Source: CAYVWB01 sp964455395 (GTDB lineage Bacteria; Desulfobacterota; Desulfovibrionia; Desulfovibrionales; Desulfovibrionaceae). Taken from it: a stretch of 64,000 bases of DNA. The notes below the pieces were generated by a model. It saw only the letters and a list, made by a program, of their open reading frames with translations. It searched no databases and was not told where the DNA came from. Every line of letters begins with the position of its first letter. Within the stretch, counting starts at the first letter, position 1. The stretch is from positions 40,005 through 104,004 of the forward strand of contig CAYVWB010000004.1 of the NCBI GenBank assembly GCA_964455395.1, written 5' to 3'. Positions 8,387 to 17,794 of this stretch are shown here, piece after piece. Both the position numbers and the translations under genes were made by a program.

Positions 8387-9538
8387 ATGGTCAAGTCCCC
8401 GGTGAAACAACGCGAAGCACGCTTCGCCCTTGGCAACGAAGCCGTGGTGGAAGGCGCGCTACTTTGCGGGTGCGACTTCTTCGCCGGCTACCCCATCACG
8501 CCCTCCAGCGAAGTGATGGAAGTGATGGCGCAAAAACTCCCCTGCCTCGAGAACGGCGTCTTCATCCAGATGGAAGACGAGATCGCCAGCCTGGGGGCCG
8601 TCATCGGCGCGTCCCTTGCGGGCCGCAAAGCCATGACCGCCACCAGCGGCCCCGGTTTCTCGCTCATGCAGGAACACATTGGCTACGCGTGCATGGTGGA
8701 GGCGCCGTGCGTCATCGTCAATGTCATGCGCGGGGGGCCCTCCACGGGTTTGCCCACCAGTCCCGCCCAAGGCGACGTGCAGCAAGCCCGCTGGGGCAGC
8801 CACGGCGACCACCCCATCATCGTGCTGTCTGCTTCCACCGTGCAGGAATGCTTGGAGATGACGGTAAACGCCTTCAACTTTTCGGAGAAGTACCGCGTCC
8901 CCGTCATCCTGCTGCTGGATGAAGTGACGGCGCACACCCGCGAGCGCATCGAACTGCCTTACCCCGAAGAGCTGGAGATCTTCACCCGGGTGGCGCCTTC
9001 CACCCCGCCGGAGTGGTTCAAACCCTACGAGGGCTCCACGCGGGGCGTGCCCCCCATGGCCCCCTTGGGCGCAGGCTACCGCACCCACGTGACCGGCCTG
9101 ACCCACGATCCCATGGGCTACCCCACCATGAAGCCCGACGAGGTGGAAGAGTTCATACACCGCCTCTTCCGCAAGATAGATCAGCATTTCGCAGACATCG
9201 TGCTGACGGACGAGTATATGGCCGACGACGCCGAGGTGGTGGTGACAGCGTACGGCTCCGTGGCCCGAGCCGCGCGCTTGGCCATCGAGCAAGCCCGCGC
9301 GCAGGGGGTGAACGCCGGTCTGCTGACCTTGCAGACGCTCTACCCCTTCCCCCGCGCCGCGCTGGAACGCCACACCCGCAAGGGCGTGACCATCATCGTA
9401 CCCGAGATGAACATGGGGCAGATCAGCCGGGAGGTGAAGCGCGTGAATGCGGGCCGCTCCAGGGTGCGCACCATCAACCGCGTGGACGGACAGATGCTCA
9501 CACCGTCGCAAATCCTCAAGCATATCATGCAAGTGTAG
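8387..9538 (+). CDS. korA: 2-oxoglutarate:ferredoxin oxidoreductase alpha subunit
   Basis: A 383-residue subunit that carries the pyrimidine-binding domain and transketolase-like C-terminal domain of the thiamine diphosphate oxidoreductase. The GNEAVVEGAL start and GYPITPSSE motif are diagnostic for KorA/VorB-type alpha subunits. I chose ATG 8387, not the in-frame GTG at 8369, because GAGGAGGAAG lies right in front of it. It starts 15 bases after korD. With KorB it oxidatively decarboxylates a 2-oxoacid to its CoA thioester and reduces ferredoxin. Confidence 0.93.
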   Translation: MVKSPVKQREARFALGNEAVVEGALLCGCDFFAGYPITPSSEVMEVMAQKLPCLENGVFIQMEDEIASLGAVIGASLAGRKAMTATSGPGFSLMQEHIGYACMVEAPCVIVNVMRGGPSTGLPTSPAQGDVQQARWGSHGDHPIIVLSASTVQECLEMTVNAFNFSEKYRVPVILLLDEVTAHTRERIELPYPEELEIFTRVAPSTPPEWFKPYEGSTRGVPPMAPLGAGYRTHVTGLTHDPMGYPTMKPDEVEEFIHRLFRKIDQHFADIVLTDEYMADDAEVVVTAYGSVARAARLAIEQARAQGVNAGLLTLQTLYPFPRAALERHTRKGVTIIVPEMNMGQISREVKRVNAGRSRVRTINRVDGQMLTPSQILKHIMQV

Positions 9539-9550
9539 AGGGTTCACGCC

Positions 9551-10450
9551 ATGTCCCACGGCACTCAGCTCATCCACCAGTATCTGCGCCACAACAAACG
9601 CTTCCCCCACGTCTTCTGCCCCGGGTGCGGCCACGGCGTCATCCTCGGTTCGCTCGTCCGCAGCGTGCACGCCGCCGGTCTGGAGAAGGACGAAGTGGTC
9701 GTGGTGGCGGGCATCGGCTGCTCCGGCCGTCTGGCTGTCTACGTGGACTTCAACACCATCCACACCACGCATGGCCGCGCGCTCACGTTCGCCACCGGGG
9801 TGAAGATGGCCAACCCCAAGCTCACGGTCATCTGCATCATGGGCGACGGCGACGCTCTTTCCATCGGCGGCAACCACCTCATCCACGCAGCGCGGCGCAA
9901 CGTGGGCGTCACGGCCATGGTGCTCAACAACAACATCTACGGCATGACCGGCGGACAGTGTTCCTCCACCACGCCCATGGGCGCCCGCAGCATGACCACT
10001 CCCCACGGCCAACTGGAGCAGACGTTCGACATCGCCGAGCTCGTCAGAGCCGCCGGCGCCTCCTACGTGGCGCGAGCCACGGCCTTTCACGCCACCCTCG
10101 CGGACGAACAGCTCACCCATGCGTTCACCCGTTCCGGGTTCAGTCTGGTGGAAATCTTCTCCCCGTGCCACACCCAGTACGGCCGCAAGAACCAGTTCAA
10201 GACCATCGTCTCCATGTACGAGGACTTGAAACAACGCGCCACGCCCATGGAGAAATGGCGTGAAATGGAGCCGAGCGCACGGGGCGACCGCTTCCCCATC
10301 GGCGTGTTCGAGGAACGCGACGAGCCCTCTCTGGAACAGCGCTACGCCGCCATGCGGCAGGGTCTCTGTCAACCCAAGGAGCCCGCCACCAAAGTGGATA
10401 CCCCCGAGGACGCGCACATCAACCCCAAATCCCAGGAGCGCAGCCAGTGA
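9551..10450 (+). CDS. korB: 2-oxoglutarate:ferredoxin oxidoreductase beta subunit
   Basis: The 299-residue thiamine diphosphate-binding subunit. The cofactor motif begins at GDGDALSIGGN and ends with NNNIYGMTGGQ. CPGCGHG and GIGCSGR supply conserved Cys residues for the iron-sulfur cluster of the beta subunit. Start ATG with AGAGG nearby, 12 bases after korA. The stop overlaps the GTG start of korC by 4 bases. Confidence 0.95.
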   Translation: MSHGTQLIHQYLRHNKRFPHVFCPGCGHGVILGSLVRSVHAAGLEKDEVVVVAGIGCSGRLAVYVDFNTIHTTHGRALTFATGVKMANPKLTVICIMGDGDALSIGGNHLIHAARRNVGVTAMVLNNNIYGMTGGQCSSTTPMGARSMTTPHGQLEQTFDIAELVRAAGASYVARATAFHATLADEQLTHAFTRSGFSLVEIFSPCHTQYGRKNQFKTIVSMYEDLKQRATPMEKWREMEPSARGDRFPIGVFEERDEPSLEQRYAAMRQGLCQPKEPATKVDTPEDAHINPKSQERSQ

Positions 10451-11073
10451 GCCCGCGCCACCAACTCCACCGTTTCGAGATGCGGCTCTCCGGCCTGGGC
10501 GGACAAGGCGTCATCACGTTGGGCAAGCTCCTGGGCTACGGCCTCGCCATCGGTCATGACTACCACGTCACCCAGACCCAGAGCTACGGACCCGAAGCCC
10601 GCGGCGGCTCCTCCCGCGCGGACCTGGTGGTGAGCTCCTTCCCCATCTCCTACCCCAAGACGGAACACATCGACTTGCTCGTGGCTCTCTCCCAGGACGC
10701 CTGCAACACGTACTACGGCGACCTGAAACCCCGAGGGGTGCTCGTGGTGGACAAGACCATGGCGCCCCAGACGCCCACCACCCACGCCTTGATTCTGGAC
10801 TTCACGACCCTGGCCAAGGAACGCATCGGCAACCCCATGACGCTGAACACCATCGTCATGGGCGCCGTCACCCACCTGCTCGCTTTCACCGAGCCGCAGC
10901 TCATGCGCAAGGCCTTGGAAGACAACATGCCCGCCAAGATCCTGGAGCTGAACAGGAAAGCCTTCGACCTGGGCTTGCGTGAAGCCAAACAGGCCTTCGG
11001 GGAAGCGCCCGCCATCTGGCGCCACGCCGCCGAAGCGGCCGAGGACGAAGAAGACTCCGAGATCATGGAGTAA
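10447..11073 (+). CDS. korC: 2-oxoglutarate:ferredoxin oxidoreductase gamma subunit
   Basis: A 208-residue gamma subunit, the CoA-binding domain III of this oxidoreductase family. GLGGQGVITLGKLL and SYGPEARGGSSRADLV are the family signatures. The GTG start overlaps korB (GTGA), so translation is likely coupled. The last 20 or so residues are acidic. It completes a full four-subunit complex, expected to be cytoplasmic and ferredoxin-dependent, as in anaerobes with an incomplete or reductive TCA route. Confidence 0.94.
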   Translation: MSPRHQLHRFEMRLSGLGGQGVITLGKLLGYGLAIGHDYHVTQTQSYGPEARGGSSRADLVVSSFPISYPKTEHIDLLVALSQDACNTYYGDLKPRGVLVVDKTMAPQTPTTHALILDFTTLAKERIGNPMTLNTIVMGAVTHLLAFTEPQLMRKALEDNMPAKILELNRKAFDLGLREAKQAFGEAPAIWRHAAEAAEDEEDSEIME

Positions 11074-11442
11074 TCGGGTCCGCCACCGCCATCGCGAGTG
11101 TGCGGGCTGGCGCGGCGTCAACACGCTGCGACGCCCTCATCCGTTTCCAGATCCGGGAACGCCGACCTCAACACCCCAGCATCACGGGCGTATTTCGCCC
11201 TCGACGCTGCGTTCACCGCTTTCCCTCGCCACTCCGAAGAGGCCGTGTGCGGCGCACCCGAACCCGCTGTTCAAGCGTTATTGCATTTTGTGTAATGATT
11301 TCATGGGTATTTTTCGATATGCCCAAAACGCTTGCGCGATTTTTGCCTCTGGGTGTAGAATATTCGCCCAGCTTTCGGAATTGTCCCGGATCGATGCGCC
11401 GCTTCCCTCACGGCGTGCGCCGGGCTGCCCAAGGGATGGTCA
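11074..11442 (+). other. intergenic region between korC and the first HD-GYP gene
   Basis: A stretch of 369 bp without a convincing gene. The first 200 bases are GC-rich. The second half is clearly AT-richer than its surroundings and holds the promoter candidate listed separately. No hairpin with a T-run was seen after korC. Confidence 0.6.
11332..11361 (+). promoter_or_regulatory. candidate sigma-70 promoter for the HD-GYP genes
   Basis: TTGCGC and TAGAAT are separated by 18 bp in the AT-rich part of the intergenic region, about 80 bp before the first HD-GYP start. The -10 hexamer matches the consensus at five of six positions. Confidence 0.4.
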
Positions 11443-12687
11443 ATGCTCATCAGACTGCACGCCTCCAAACTCAAACCAGGCATGTTCGTGGTGGACTCCG
11501 GGCTGTCCGTGGCCGAGCACTCCACCCTCTACTCCAAGGAAGGCCTCATCGAGACGGCCGAGGAGGTCCACCTCCTGCTCGCCAAAGGCTACGACGAAGC
11601 CTTCGTGGATCCCGAGCAGGGAACCTACTTCCATGAACACCCCGAAGCCCGGGAGGAAGTGGCGCATCTCTACCGCCCCTTGCGGGAGGTGGATCTGCTG
11701 GGCATGGACGAGCCCGTCCACGAGCCCACCCCCCTCTATGAGGAAGCGCGCTGGGCGCAGAAGTTCTACGTGGACGCCATCTCCATGGCCAAGGTCTTCT
11801 ACGAGGACTTCAAACGCGACGGCAAAGTGCACGTCGCCAAGGCGGACACCTTCATCACGGAGGTGCTGGCCAGCGTCGGTCGCAACCCGGATGCGCTGCT
11901 CTCCCTGGTGAAGCTGCGCACCTACGACGACTACACGTACTCCCACAGCCTGAATGTGGCCATCGTGGCGCTGAGCTTCGGCAAACGCCTCGGCTTCGAC
12001 GACGACTACCTGCGCGTGCTGGGCCTCGCCGGCTTGTTCCATGACGTGGGCAAGGTCAAAGTGCCCGCCGCCATCCTCAACAAGCCGGAAGCGCTCACCC
12101 CGCGGGAACTCGCCATCATGCGCCGTCACCCGGAGTTCGGCTACGAGATGCTGGCTCCGCTGGAGACGCTCCCCAAGGAAGCGCGCCTCGCCGCGCTGCA
12201 GCACCACGAACATTTCGGCGGCGGCGGCTACCCCGGCGCCAGCACCCACGACGGCCTTTCGCGCATCGCGCTGCTGGTGGCGCTGGCGGACGTCTACGAC
12301 GCGCTCACCAGCGAACGCGCTTACAAGCGAGCGCTCTCCCAGCACGAAGCGCTGTGCATCATCTACAATCTCCGCGAACAGCAGTTCCACCCCGTGCTGA
12401 CGGACAAGTTCATCAAACTTTTCGGCGTCTACCCCGTGGGATGCCTGGTGCAGCTGACAAGCGGAGAAAAGGGCGTGGTGGTGCGCCAATCCACCGAGAG
12501 TCTGCTGCACCCCGTGGTGCGTGTGTTGACGGACGAAACCGGCCGCGTGGCGCAACCTGTCACACTGGACTTGTCCCAGCCTGAGTTTCGCGATACTCAA
12601 GAGCCGGTCATCGCACAATGTCTGAGCCCGGGCTCCCTCCGACTCAGCTTGAGCGACTACTTCCTGGAGAGTTCTGCCGCCGCTTGA
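11443..12687 (+). CDS. HD-GYP domain c-di-GMP phosphodiesterase
   Basis: A 414-residue cytoplasmic protein. The N-terminus (to about residue 90) resembles the DUF3391 domain often placed before HD-GYP. The HD-GYP domain spans about 150-345 with His200-Asp201 in HDVGK, the HHEHFGGGGYP motif with GYP at 262-264, and ALADVYDALTS. The family hydrolyses c-di-GMP. One departure from the consensus is Gly for the usual Asp just before the GxGYP motif. A separate C-terminal region of about 70 residues follows. The start has AAGGGATGG upstream. A paralogue follows in the same direction after 106 bp. Confidence 0.92.
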   Translation: MLIRLHASKLKPGMFVVDSGLSVAEHSTLYSKEGLIETAEEVHLLLAKGYDEAFVDPEQGTYFHEHPEAREEVAHLYRPLREVDLLGMDEPVHEPTPLYEEARWAQKFYVDAISMAKVFYEDFKRDGKVHVAKADTFITEVLASVGRNPDALLSLVKLRTYDDYTYSHSLNVAIVALSFGKRLGFDDDYLRVLGLAGLFHDVGKVKVPAAILNKPEALTPRELAIMRRHPEFGYEMLAPLETLPKEARLAALQHHEHFGGGGYPGASTHDGLSRIALLVALADVYDALTSERAYKRALSQHEALCIIYNLREQQFHPVLTDKFIKLFGVYPVGCLVQLTSGEKGVVVRQSTESLLHPVVRVLTDETGRVAQPVTLDLSQPEFRDTQEPVIAQCLSPGSLRLSLSDYFLESSAAA

Positions 12688-12793
12688 GCCGCGTCCGCCT
12701 TCCCATGGCGAATTCGGCGCCTCGCCGGGTCCGGCGTCCGAATCCGTATTCGGCTGCGCGCCCTCGCGCTGTCGCGACTTTCATGGGACAGGT

Positions 12794-14020
12794 ATGATCA
12801 CCCGCATCGCCGCCAGCCGCCTCAAACCGGGCATGTATGTGGTGGATCCCGGCCTGGATGAACAGGACGCACCCGCCGGCCTCTTCCATTTCGAAGGGGA
12901 AGTGGTGGACCTCGCCATGGCTGAAGAGATTCGTCGGGAAGGGTTCACCGAAGCCTACATCGACGTGGAGCGCAGCGCCTATTTCAAGACGCATCCCGAA
13001 GAACGGGAAGTCATCCTCAAAGCGCACGCCGCCGCCCACCAGCAGGAGGAGCGCCCCCCCAAAGGCCCTGACCCACGCACCAAGGTCTGCTACGAGACCA
13101 TCCGCAAGGCCCGCAGAATATACAGCGCGGCCATGGTCATGGTGAAGTCCATGTGGGACGACCTCAAGCAGAACCGCGTCACGGACCTTGCCGGCGCGGC
13201 CTCCTTCGTGGACGACGTTCTCGCCACCCTCGCCGAAGACCCCCACGCGTTCCTCGCGCTCATCAAGCATCAACGGTGGGACGAATACGAATACTCCCAC
13301 AGCCTGAACGTGGCGGTCATCGCCGTGTGCTTCGGAAAATATCTACAGTTCGATGACGAATACTGCCGCCACCTGGGAGTGGCCGGCCTCTACCACGACG
13401 TGGGCAAGTTGCGCGTGCCCGCAGCAGTGCTCAACAAGCCCGGCAGGCTGGGCCCGGAAGAACTGGCCGTCATGCGCAAACACCCCGCGTACGGGTACGA
13501 GATGCTGACCAAACGCCGCGGCCTGGACAAGGAGACCATTCTCGCCGCCCTGGAACACCACGAACGCTACGACGGCTCCGGCTACCCCAGAGGCCTCGCT
13601 TTCAAGGACATCAACAAGCTGAGCAACCTCATCAGCCTGGCGGACGTCTACGACGCCACCACCAGCCAACGCGCATACGAGGACGCCCACTCTCCGCACA
13701 ACGCCCTCTCCATCATGTACACGCTGCGCGGCAAGAGCTTTCATCCCGTGCTCACGGAAAAATTCATCCGCTTCCTCGGCGTCTATCCCGTGGGCGGCCT
13801 TGTGCGGCTGCGCAACGGCCGGGTGGCTGTGGTGGTGAACCAGAACCCGGAGGACATGTTGCGGCCCACCGTGCGCGTCATCGCCGAGGGGGACGGGACA
13901 CGCATCCCCCCTCTGGACCTGGACCTCGCCGACCCGGCGCGCCTTGCGCCGGAGGTCGAAATCATCGACAGCCTCAAGCCCGGCGCTTTCCGCTTCGCCC
14001 TCTCGGATTTCTATCAATAA
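12794..14020 (+). CDS. second HD-GYP domain c-di-GMP phosphodiesterase
   Basis: A 408-residue paralogue of the upstream gene with the same domain order: DUF3391-like N-terminus, HD-GYP with His201-Asp202 in YHDVGKLRVP, HHERYDGSGYP with GYP at 263-265, and a C-terminal extension. Unlike the first copy it keeps the consensus Asp before GSGYP. The shared KPGMxVVD start and collinear alignment point to tandem duplication followed by divergence. The ribosome binding site is weak. No transmembrane segment or receiver domain is present, so the input signal of either copy is unknown. Confidence 0.92.
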   Translation: MITRIAASRLKPGMYVVDPGLDEQDAPAGLFHFEGEVVDLAMAEEIRREGFTEAYIDVERSAYFKTHPEEREVILKAHAAAHQQEERPPKGPDPRTKVCYETIRKARRIYSAAMVMVKSMWDDLKQNRVTDLAGAASFVDDVLATLAEDPHAFLALIKHQRWDEYEYSHSLNVAVIAVCFGKYLQFDDEYCRHLGVAGLYHDVGKLRVPAAVLNKPGRLGPEELAVMRKHPAYGYEMLTKRRGLDKETILAALEHHERYDGSGYPRGLAFKDINKLSNLISLADVYDATTSQRAYEDAHSPHNALSIMYTLRGKSFHPVLTEKFIRFLGVYPVGGLVRLRNGRVAVVVNQNPEDMLRPTVRVIAEGDGTRIPPLDLDLADPARLAPEVEIIDSLKPGAFRFALSDFYQ

Positions 14021-14199
14021 CTCGGCAGCGCGCCAGCGCCCCGCCGGCATACGCTGTCTCCATCTTTCCGGATGAAGAGCCCGTGCGGGGTGCGGAATAA
14101 GCGCCGTCACGCGAACGTGTCCGCTGTTCCGCCCGGAAAGGGAGGCGGAGCGAAGCGCGCTCAAGAGCAATCGTTTCGGGGAATCATCGGGAAGCAGTC

Positions 14200-15363
14200 C
14201 TAGGCGCCGCCGTGGCGATGGACCGCCTCGATGGCCGCCAGCACCTGCGCTTTGTCCACGTCGCGACGCACCTCCGCCCGGCCGATGCCCGTGGGCAGCA
14301 CCAGCGCCATGCTGCCGGCATGGGCCTTCTTGTCTTTGCCCATGAGCGTGAGGATGTTCTCCGGCGTCAGCGCTTCGGCGGCGCGGCCCGGGGGCAGCAA
14401 GCCTTCCAGAGGCTTCACGGCCAGGCCCAGCTCGTTCAGCAGGGTCTCCTGCCGCAACGCGTCCCGGGCGGACCACATGTTCAACGCCACCGCCAGCCGA
14501 CCCGCCATGCGCATGCCGTAGGCCACGGCTTCGCCATGGGCAATGGCCAGTCGGGAGGCGTCCTCGATGGCGTGGCCGAAGGTGTGGCCGTAGTTCAGGA
14601 TGATGCGTCGGCCGCGCTCGGTGGCGTCCTCGGCGACCACCTCGGCCTTGAGCTGGCAGCACCGCTCGACGACGTGGGCGAGGACGTCTGGGTCCAGCGC
14701 CAGCAGCGCACCCCGTTGTTGTTCCAGAAAAGTGAACAGCGCGGCGTCTGCGATGACGCCATATTTGACCACCTCGGCGGCGCCGTTGAGGAGTTCCGCC
14801 GTGGGCAAAGTGGCGAGGGTGTCGAGATCGATGGCGACGAGGCTGGGTTGATGGAAGAGGCCCACGTAGTTTTTCGCTTCACCCAGGTTCACGGCGGTTT
14901 TGCCGCCCACGGAGGCGTCCACCTGCGCCAGCAGGGAGGTCGGCGCCTGGACGTAAGCCATGCCCCGCATGTAGCACCCTGCAGCGAAGCCGGCCATGTC
15001 GCCCACCACACCGCCGCCCACGGCCACCGTCACGTCGCGACGGCTGAACCCACGGCGCATGAGGCCCACCAGCAGCGCTTCGAAGGAAGCGAGGTTCTTG
15101 GAGTCCTCCCCGGCGATGATCTCCATGGCGTAGGCGCGGGCGCCGGCTGCGCGGAGTCGTTCCGCCAGGGGCCGACCATAGAGTGGCCCCGTGTTCAGGT
15201 CGCCCACCACGGCGAAGCCTGCATCGGGGAAGTCTTCCAGCAGGCGTTGGTGCAGGGTCGCCAGCAAGCCGGAGCGTATCTCGATCCGGTAGGGAGAAGG
15301 CGCAGCGCCTGCGCCCCCGGGGACGACTTCCACGGTGCGGAGGGAGGATGGCGTGTCAGGCAT
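14200..15363 (-). CDS. aroB: 3-dehydroquinate synthase AroB
   Basis: Second step of the shikimate pathway: NAD-dependent cyclisation of DAHP to 3-dehydroquinate. The protein has 387 residues. The NAD and substrate motifs are canonical (SVGGKTAVNLGEAKN, AEVVKYGVIAD, NYGHTFGHAIE, HGEAVAYGM), so it looks like true dehydroquinate synthase and not a valiolone or amino-DHQ synthase. The ATG at 15363 lies inside the end of the upstream DAHP synthase gene (8-base overlap). It is the last gene of the five-gene operon read from 20663. Confidence 0.95.
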   Translation of the reverse strand: MPDTPSSLRTVEVVPGGAGAAPSPYRIEIRSGLLATLHQRLLEDFPDAGFAVVGDLNTGPLYGRPLAERLRAAGARAYAMEIIAGEDSKNLASFEALLVGLMRRGFSRRDVTVAVGGGVVGDMAGFAAGCYMRGMAYVQAPTSLLAQVDASVGGKTAVNLGEAKNYVGLFHQPSLVAIDLDTLATLPTAELLNGAAEVVKYGVIADAALFTFLEQQRGALLALDPDVLAHVVERCCQLKAEVVAEDATERGRRIILNYGHTFGHAIEDASRLAIAHGEAVAYGMRMAGRLAVALNMWSARDALRQETLLNELGLAVKPLEGLLPPGRAAEALTPENILTLMGKDKKAHAGSMALVLPTGIGRAEVRRDVDKAQVLAAIEAVHRHGGA

Positions 15364-16480
15364 GGGCGTTCCGCAGCTCAAGAATGGCGGGCATGAAAGC
15401 CTCCATGGCAGCCATGAAGGCGCCGGTTTCGTCGGGATCGAGTTGTTGATCGCAGTCGGAGAGCGCTTGCGCGGGGTTGGCGTGCGCTTCGAACATGACG
15501 CCATCGGCGCCTGCGGCGAGGGCCGCGCGGGCCACGGGGAGGGCGATGTCCTTGCGGCCCAGGGCGTGGCTCACGTCCACCACCACCGGCAGCACCGAGA
15601 GGTCCTTCAGGAGCGGCACGGCGGCGATGTCCAGCGTATTGCGCGTCCTGGTCTCGAAAGTGCGCACCCCCCGCTCGCAGAGGATGATGCGCGACTCACC
15701 GCCCAGGTGGACGTACTCCGCGGCCAGCAGCAGCTCGTCCACCGTGGCGGCCATGCCGCGTTTCAGGAAGACGGGCTTGCCGGCGCGGCCGACTTCCTTC
15801 AGCAAGCTGAAGTTCGACATGTTGCGCGCTCCCACCTGCAGCACGTCGGCGTAGGCGGCCACCACGTCCACTTCGCGGACCGAAAGCGCTTCCGTAACGA
15901 TGGCCATGCCGTGGGCGTCAGCCGCCTCCCGCATGATCTTCAGACCGGCCTCCTCCAGTCCCTGGAAACTGTAGGGCGACGTACGCGGCTTGAATGCGCC
16001 GCCGCGCAGCACACGCACGCCCAGTTCGCGCAGTCTGGCGGCTGTGGCCATCATCTGCTCGCGGCTCTCCACGGCGCACGGCCCACCGAAGAAGACGGGC
16101 CACGGCCCGCCCACGGCGACTGCATCGCCATCAGGCAAGGGGATGGTCACCACGAGACCCGTTTCACCCGGCTCGCGATGCACACGCAAGCTCCGCGTTC
16201 TGGCGCGACCCATCAATTCGATGGATTGCCTGAACAGCTCCTTGAAGACGCGTTGCAGCACATCCGCAGGCAACGCGCCGCCACGGCGCTGGTTTTCGAG
16301 CATGAGCGCCTGGAGCATGGCCGCCTCGCGCTCGGGGTCGAAGAGCTCCAGGCCGAGACGGGTTTTCTCTGCGCCGATCTGCTGCGCCACAGCGAAGAAT
16401 TCATTGAGCGCAACGAGGAGCGTGTCGTTGATCTCGCTCATGGAAGCACGCAAGTCGTCCATCCGGGGTGATGTCGTCAT
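15356..16480 (-). CDS. bifunctional chorismate mutase / 3-deoxy-7-phosphoheptulonate synthase
   Basis: A 374-residue protein. Residues about 5-95 are a helical AroQ-type chorismate mutase domain, which in this fusion type often also acts as an allosteric sensor. Residues about 115-370 are a DAHP synthase of the beta (KDO8P-like) class, with GGPCAVES, RGGAFKPRTSPYSFQG and the VDVSHALGRKD metal-site strand. It condenses phosphoenolpyruvate and erythrose 4-phosphate. It starts 15 bases after the upstream DUF362 stop and overlaps aroB, so both aromatic-entry enzymes belong to the DUF362/ligase operon. Confidence 0.93.
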   Translation of the reverse strand: MTTSPRMDDLRASMSEINDTLLVALNEFFAVAQQIGAEKTRLGLELFDPEREAAMLQALMLENQRRGGALPADVLQRVFKELFRQSIELMGRARTRSLRVHREPGETGLVVTIPLPDGDAVAVGGPWPVFFGGPCAVESREQMMATAARLRELGVRVLRGGAFKPRTSPYSFQGLEEAGLKIMREAADAHGMAIVTEALSVREVDVVAAYADVLQVGARNMSNFSLLKEVGRAGKPVFLKRGMAATVDELLLAAEYVHLGGESRIILCERGVRTFETRTRNTLDIAAVPLLKDLSVLPVVVDVSHALGRKDIALPVARAALAAGADGVMFEAHANPAQALSDCDQQLDPDETGAFMAAMEAFMPAILELRNAHA

Positions 16481-16495
16481 GGCCGCATCCCTCCC

Positions 16496-17794
16496 TCATT
16501 CGCCCTCGCCGGGGCTGTTGCGCTCAGCCTGCTGTGTCGGGGGGTCGTCCTTGGCGTCGGCTTCTGCATCGGGTTCGGCGTCGATATAGGCTTTGTAGAA
16601 ATCCAGGATGTGCGGTGGGCAGCCGGGGATGAACCGTGCTGGCGTCTGCTGGCAGCCGCAGTTGTTGTACACCATGTCCGCCGCGCAGGTTCCGAAGCAC
16701 CAGAAGTCGCCTTGTTCCGGGCGCTTGCAGCTCACGCGATTGGGCATGGGTTTGCCCACGTACACGGTGGAGGGCTCCCTGCCGGCGAAGCGATTTTCGG
16801 AGTCCAGCTTGTCCAAGGCGTGTCGCAGGGCGGAAAGGCAGCCGAAGCAGGCTCCGCCCTCGATGGCGTCCACGGCGTCGTAGGCGCCCATGGAGGAAAT
16901 CACAGGTCGCTTGAACCGTCGTACGGCGGTTTCCAGCGCGTCGCCCCGGATTTCGATGTCGTCGAGAACGGCGCAGCCCAGGCCTTCGCGCCTGGCCAGG
17001 CGGAGGATGGCCACTTCCATGGCGTCGATGCCCATGCAGTGCGCGCCCACGGTGTCCAGCGCCACGACATCATCGGAAGCGAGGATGACGTTCATGTCCT
17101 CCACCACGGAGCCGGAGATGGGCGCCTGGCCTTGCACGGCGTAGACGCCGTCCAGGATGGTGAGGTGCGGTCGCACGGCTTTCAGGATGTCCACGATCTT
17201 GATGTTGATGTCGTTGCGATGGAAGAACATGCGCTGAGCGTCCAGCACGAGGCCGTACTGGTTCTTGATTCCCAGGGTGACGAGGGTGTGCATGTGCGTC
17301 TTCATCTTGGGCAGGTTGATGTAGACGTCGGCTTCCATGAGTCGCTGCGGCAGCTCCACCGTGTCGAAAAGCGTCGCTTCGGGAATGTGCGTGGAGACTT
17401 TGGGTTCATTGTCGAAGAAGACGAGCTCTCCGCCGCGCTGATGCAGCCGGTCCTTGAAGTCGCCCATCTGACGCATGGCGGCTTCCAGGGAGAGACCGTA
17501 GCCGGGATTGTCGCCCACCCACACAGCGCGCGCGCCGGCTTCCCGCAGAAGCTTCACCACGGCGAAGAGCACGCGTTCATCCGTGACCACGGCGTAGGGG
17601 TTGGCCGGGTTGGGCCGCACGAGGTTAGGCTTGACCAGCACCGTCTTGCCGCCCACCAGCGCAGCGAGGTCCGTGACGGCGGCCACGGCCCGCGCCACCA
17701 GCGCCTCCACCACGGCAAGGCTTTGCTCGGTGTATTCGCCGGGGGTTTCCGGCACGTGGTCCGCCTTGGCCAAGCCTACGAGAGCATGCGCCAT
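16496..17794 (-). CDS. DUF362 domain protein with Cys-rich C-terminus
   Basis: A 432-residue cytoplasmic protein of the DUF362 family, whose biochemical role is not known to me. The N-terminal domain has the family hallmarks VLVKPNLVRP, WVGDNPG and LPKMKTHMHTLVT. The C-terminal part is Cys-rich: CFGC in the middle, then Cys356, 366, 370, 379, 381 and 392, the last in IPGCPP, which resembles a cluster ligand motif of NuoB and hydrogenase small subunits. I infer a metal or Fe-S centre. It overlaps the ligase gene by 19 bases and is followed 15 bases later by the DAHP synthase gene. Confidence 0.85.
   Translation of the reverse strand: MAHALVGLAKADHVPETPGEYTEQSLAVVEALVARAVAAVTDLAALVGGKTVLVKPNLVRPNPANPYAVVTDERVLFAVVKLLREAGARAVWVGDNPGYGLSLEAAMRQMGDFKDRLHQRGGELVFFDNEPKVSTHIPEATLFDTVELPQRLMEADVYINLPKMKTHMHTLVTLGIKNQYGLVLDAQRMFFHRNDINIKIVDILKAVRPHLTILDGVYAVQGQAPISGSVVEDMNVILASDDVVALDTVGAHCMGIDAMEVAILRLARREGLGCAVLDDIEIRGDALETAVRRFKRPVISSMGAYDAVDAIEGGACFGCLSALRHALDKLDSENRFAGREPSTVYVGKPMPNRVSCKRPEQGDFWCFGTCAADMVYNNCGCQQTPARFIPGCPPHILDFYKAYIDAEPDAEADAKDDPPTQQAERNSPGEGE

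Noticed and set aside
8459..10417. 652-codon open frame antisense to korA and korB
   Set aside because: High-GC antisense shadow: His/Gly-rich composition, no ribosome binding site, no family resemblance, and korAB on the other strand are certain.
14200..15363. AroB homologue as a sedoheptulose cyclase (valiolone synthase) or aminoDHQ synthase of a natural-product cluster
   Set aside because: All substrate-site motifs are those of ordinary dehydroquinate synthase, and a DAHP synthase is encoded next to it.
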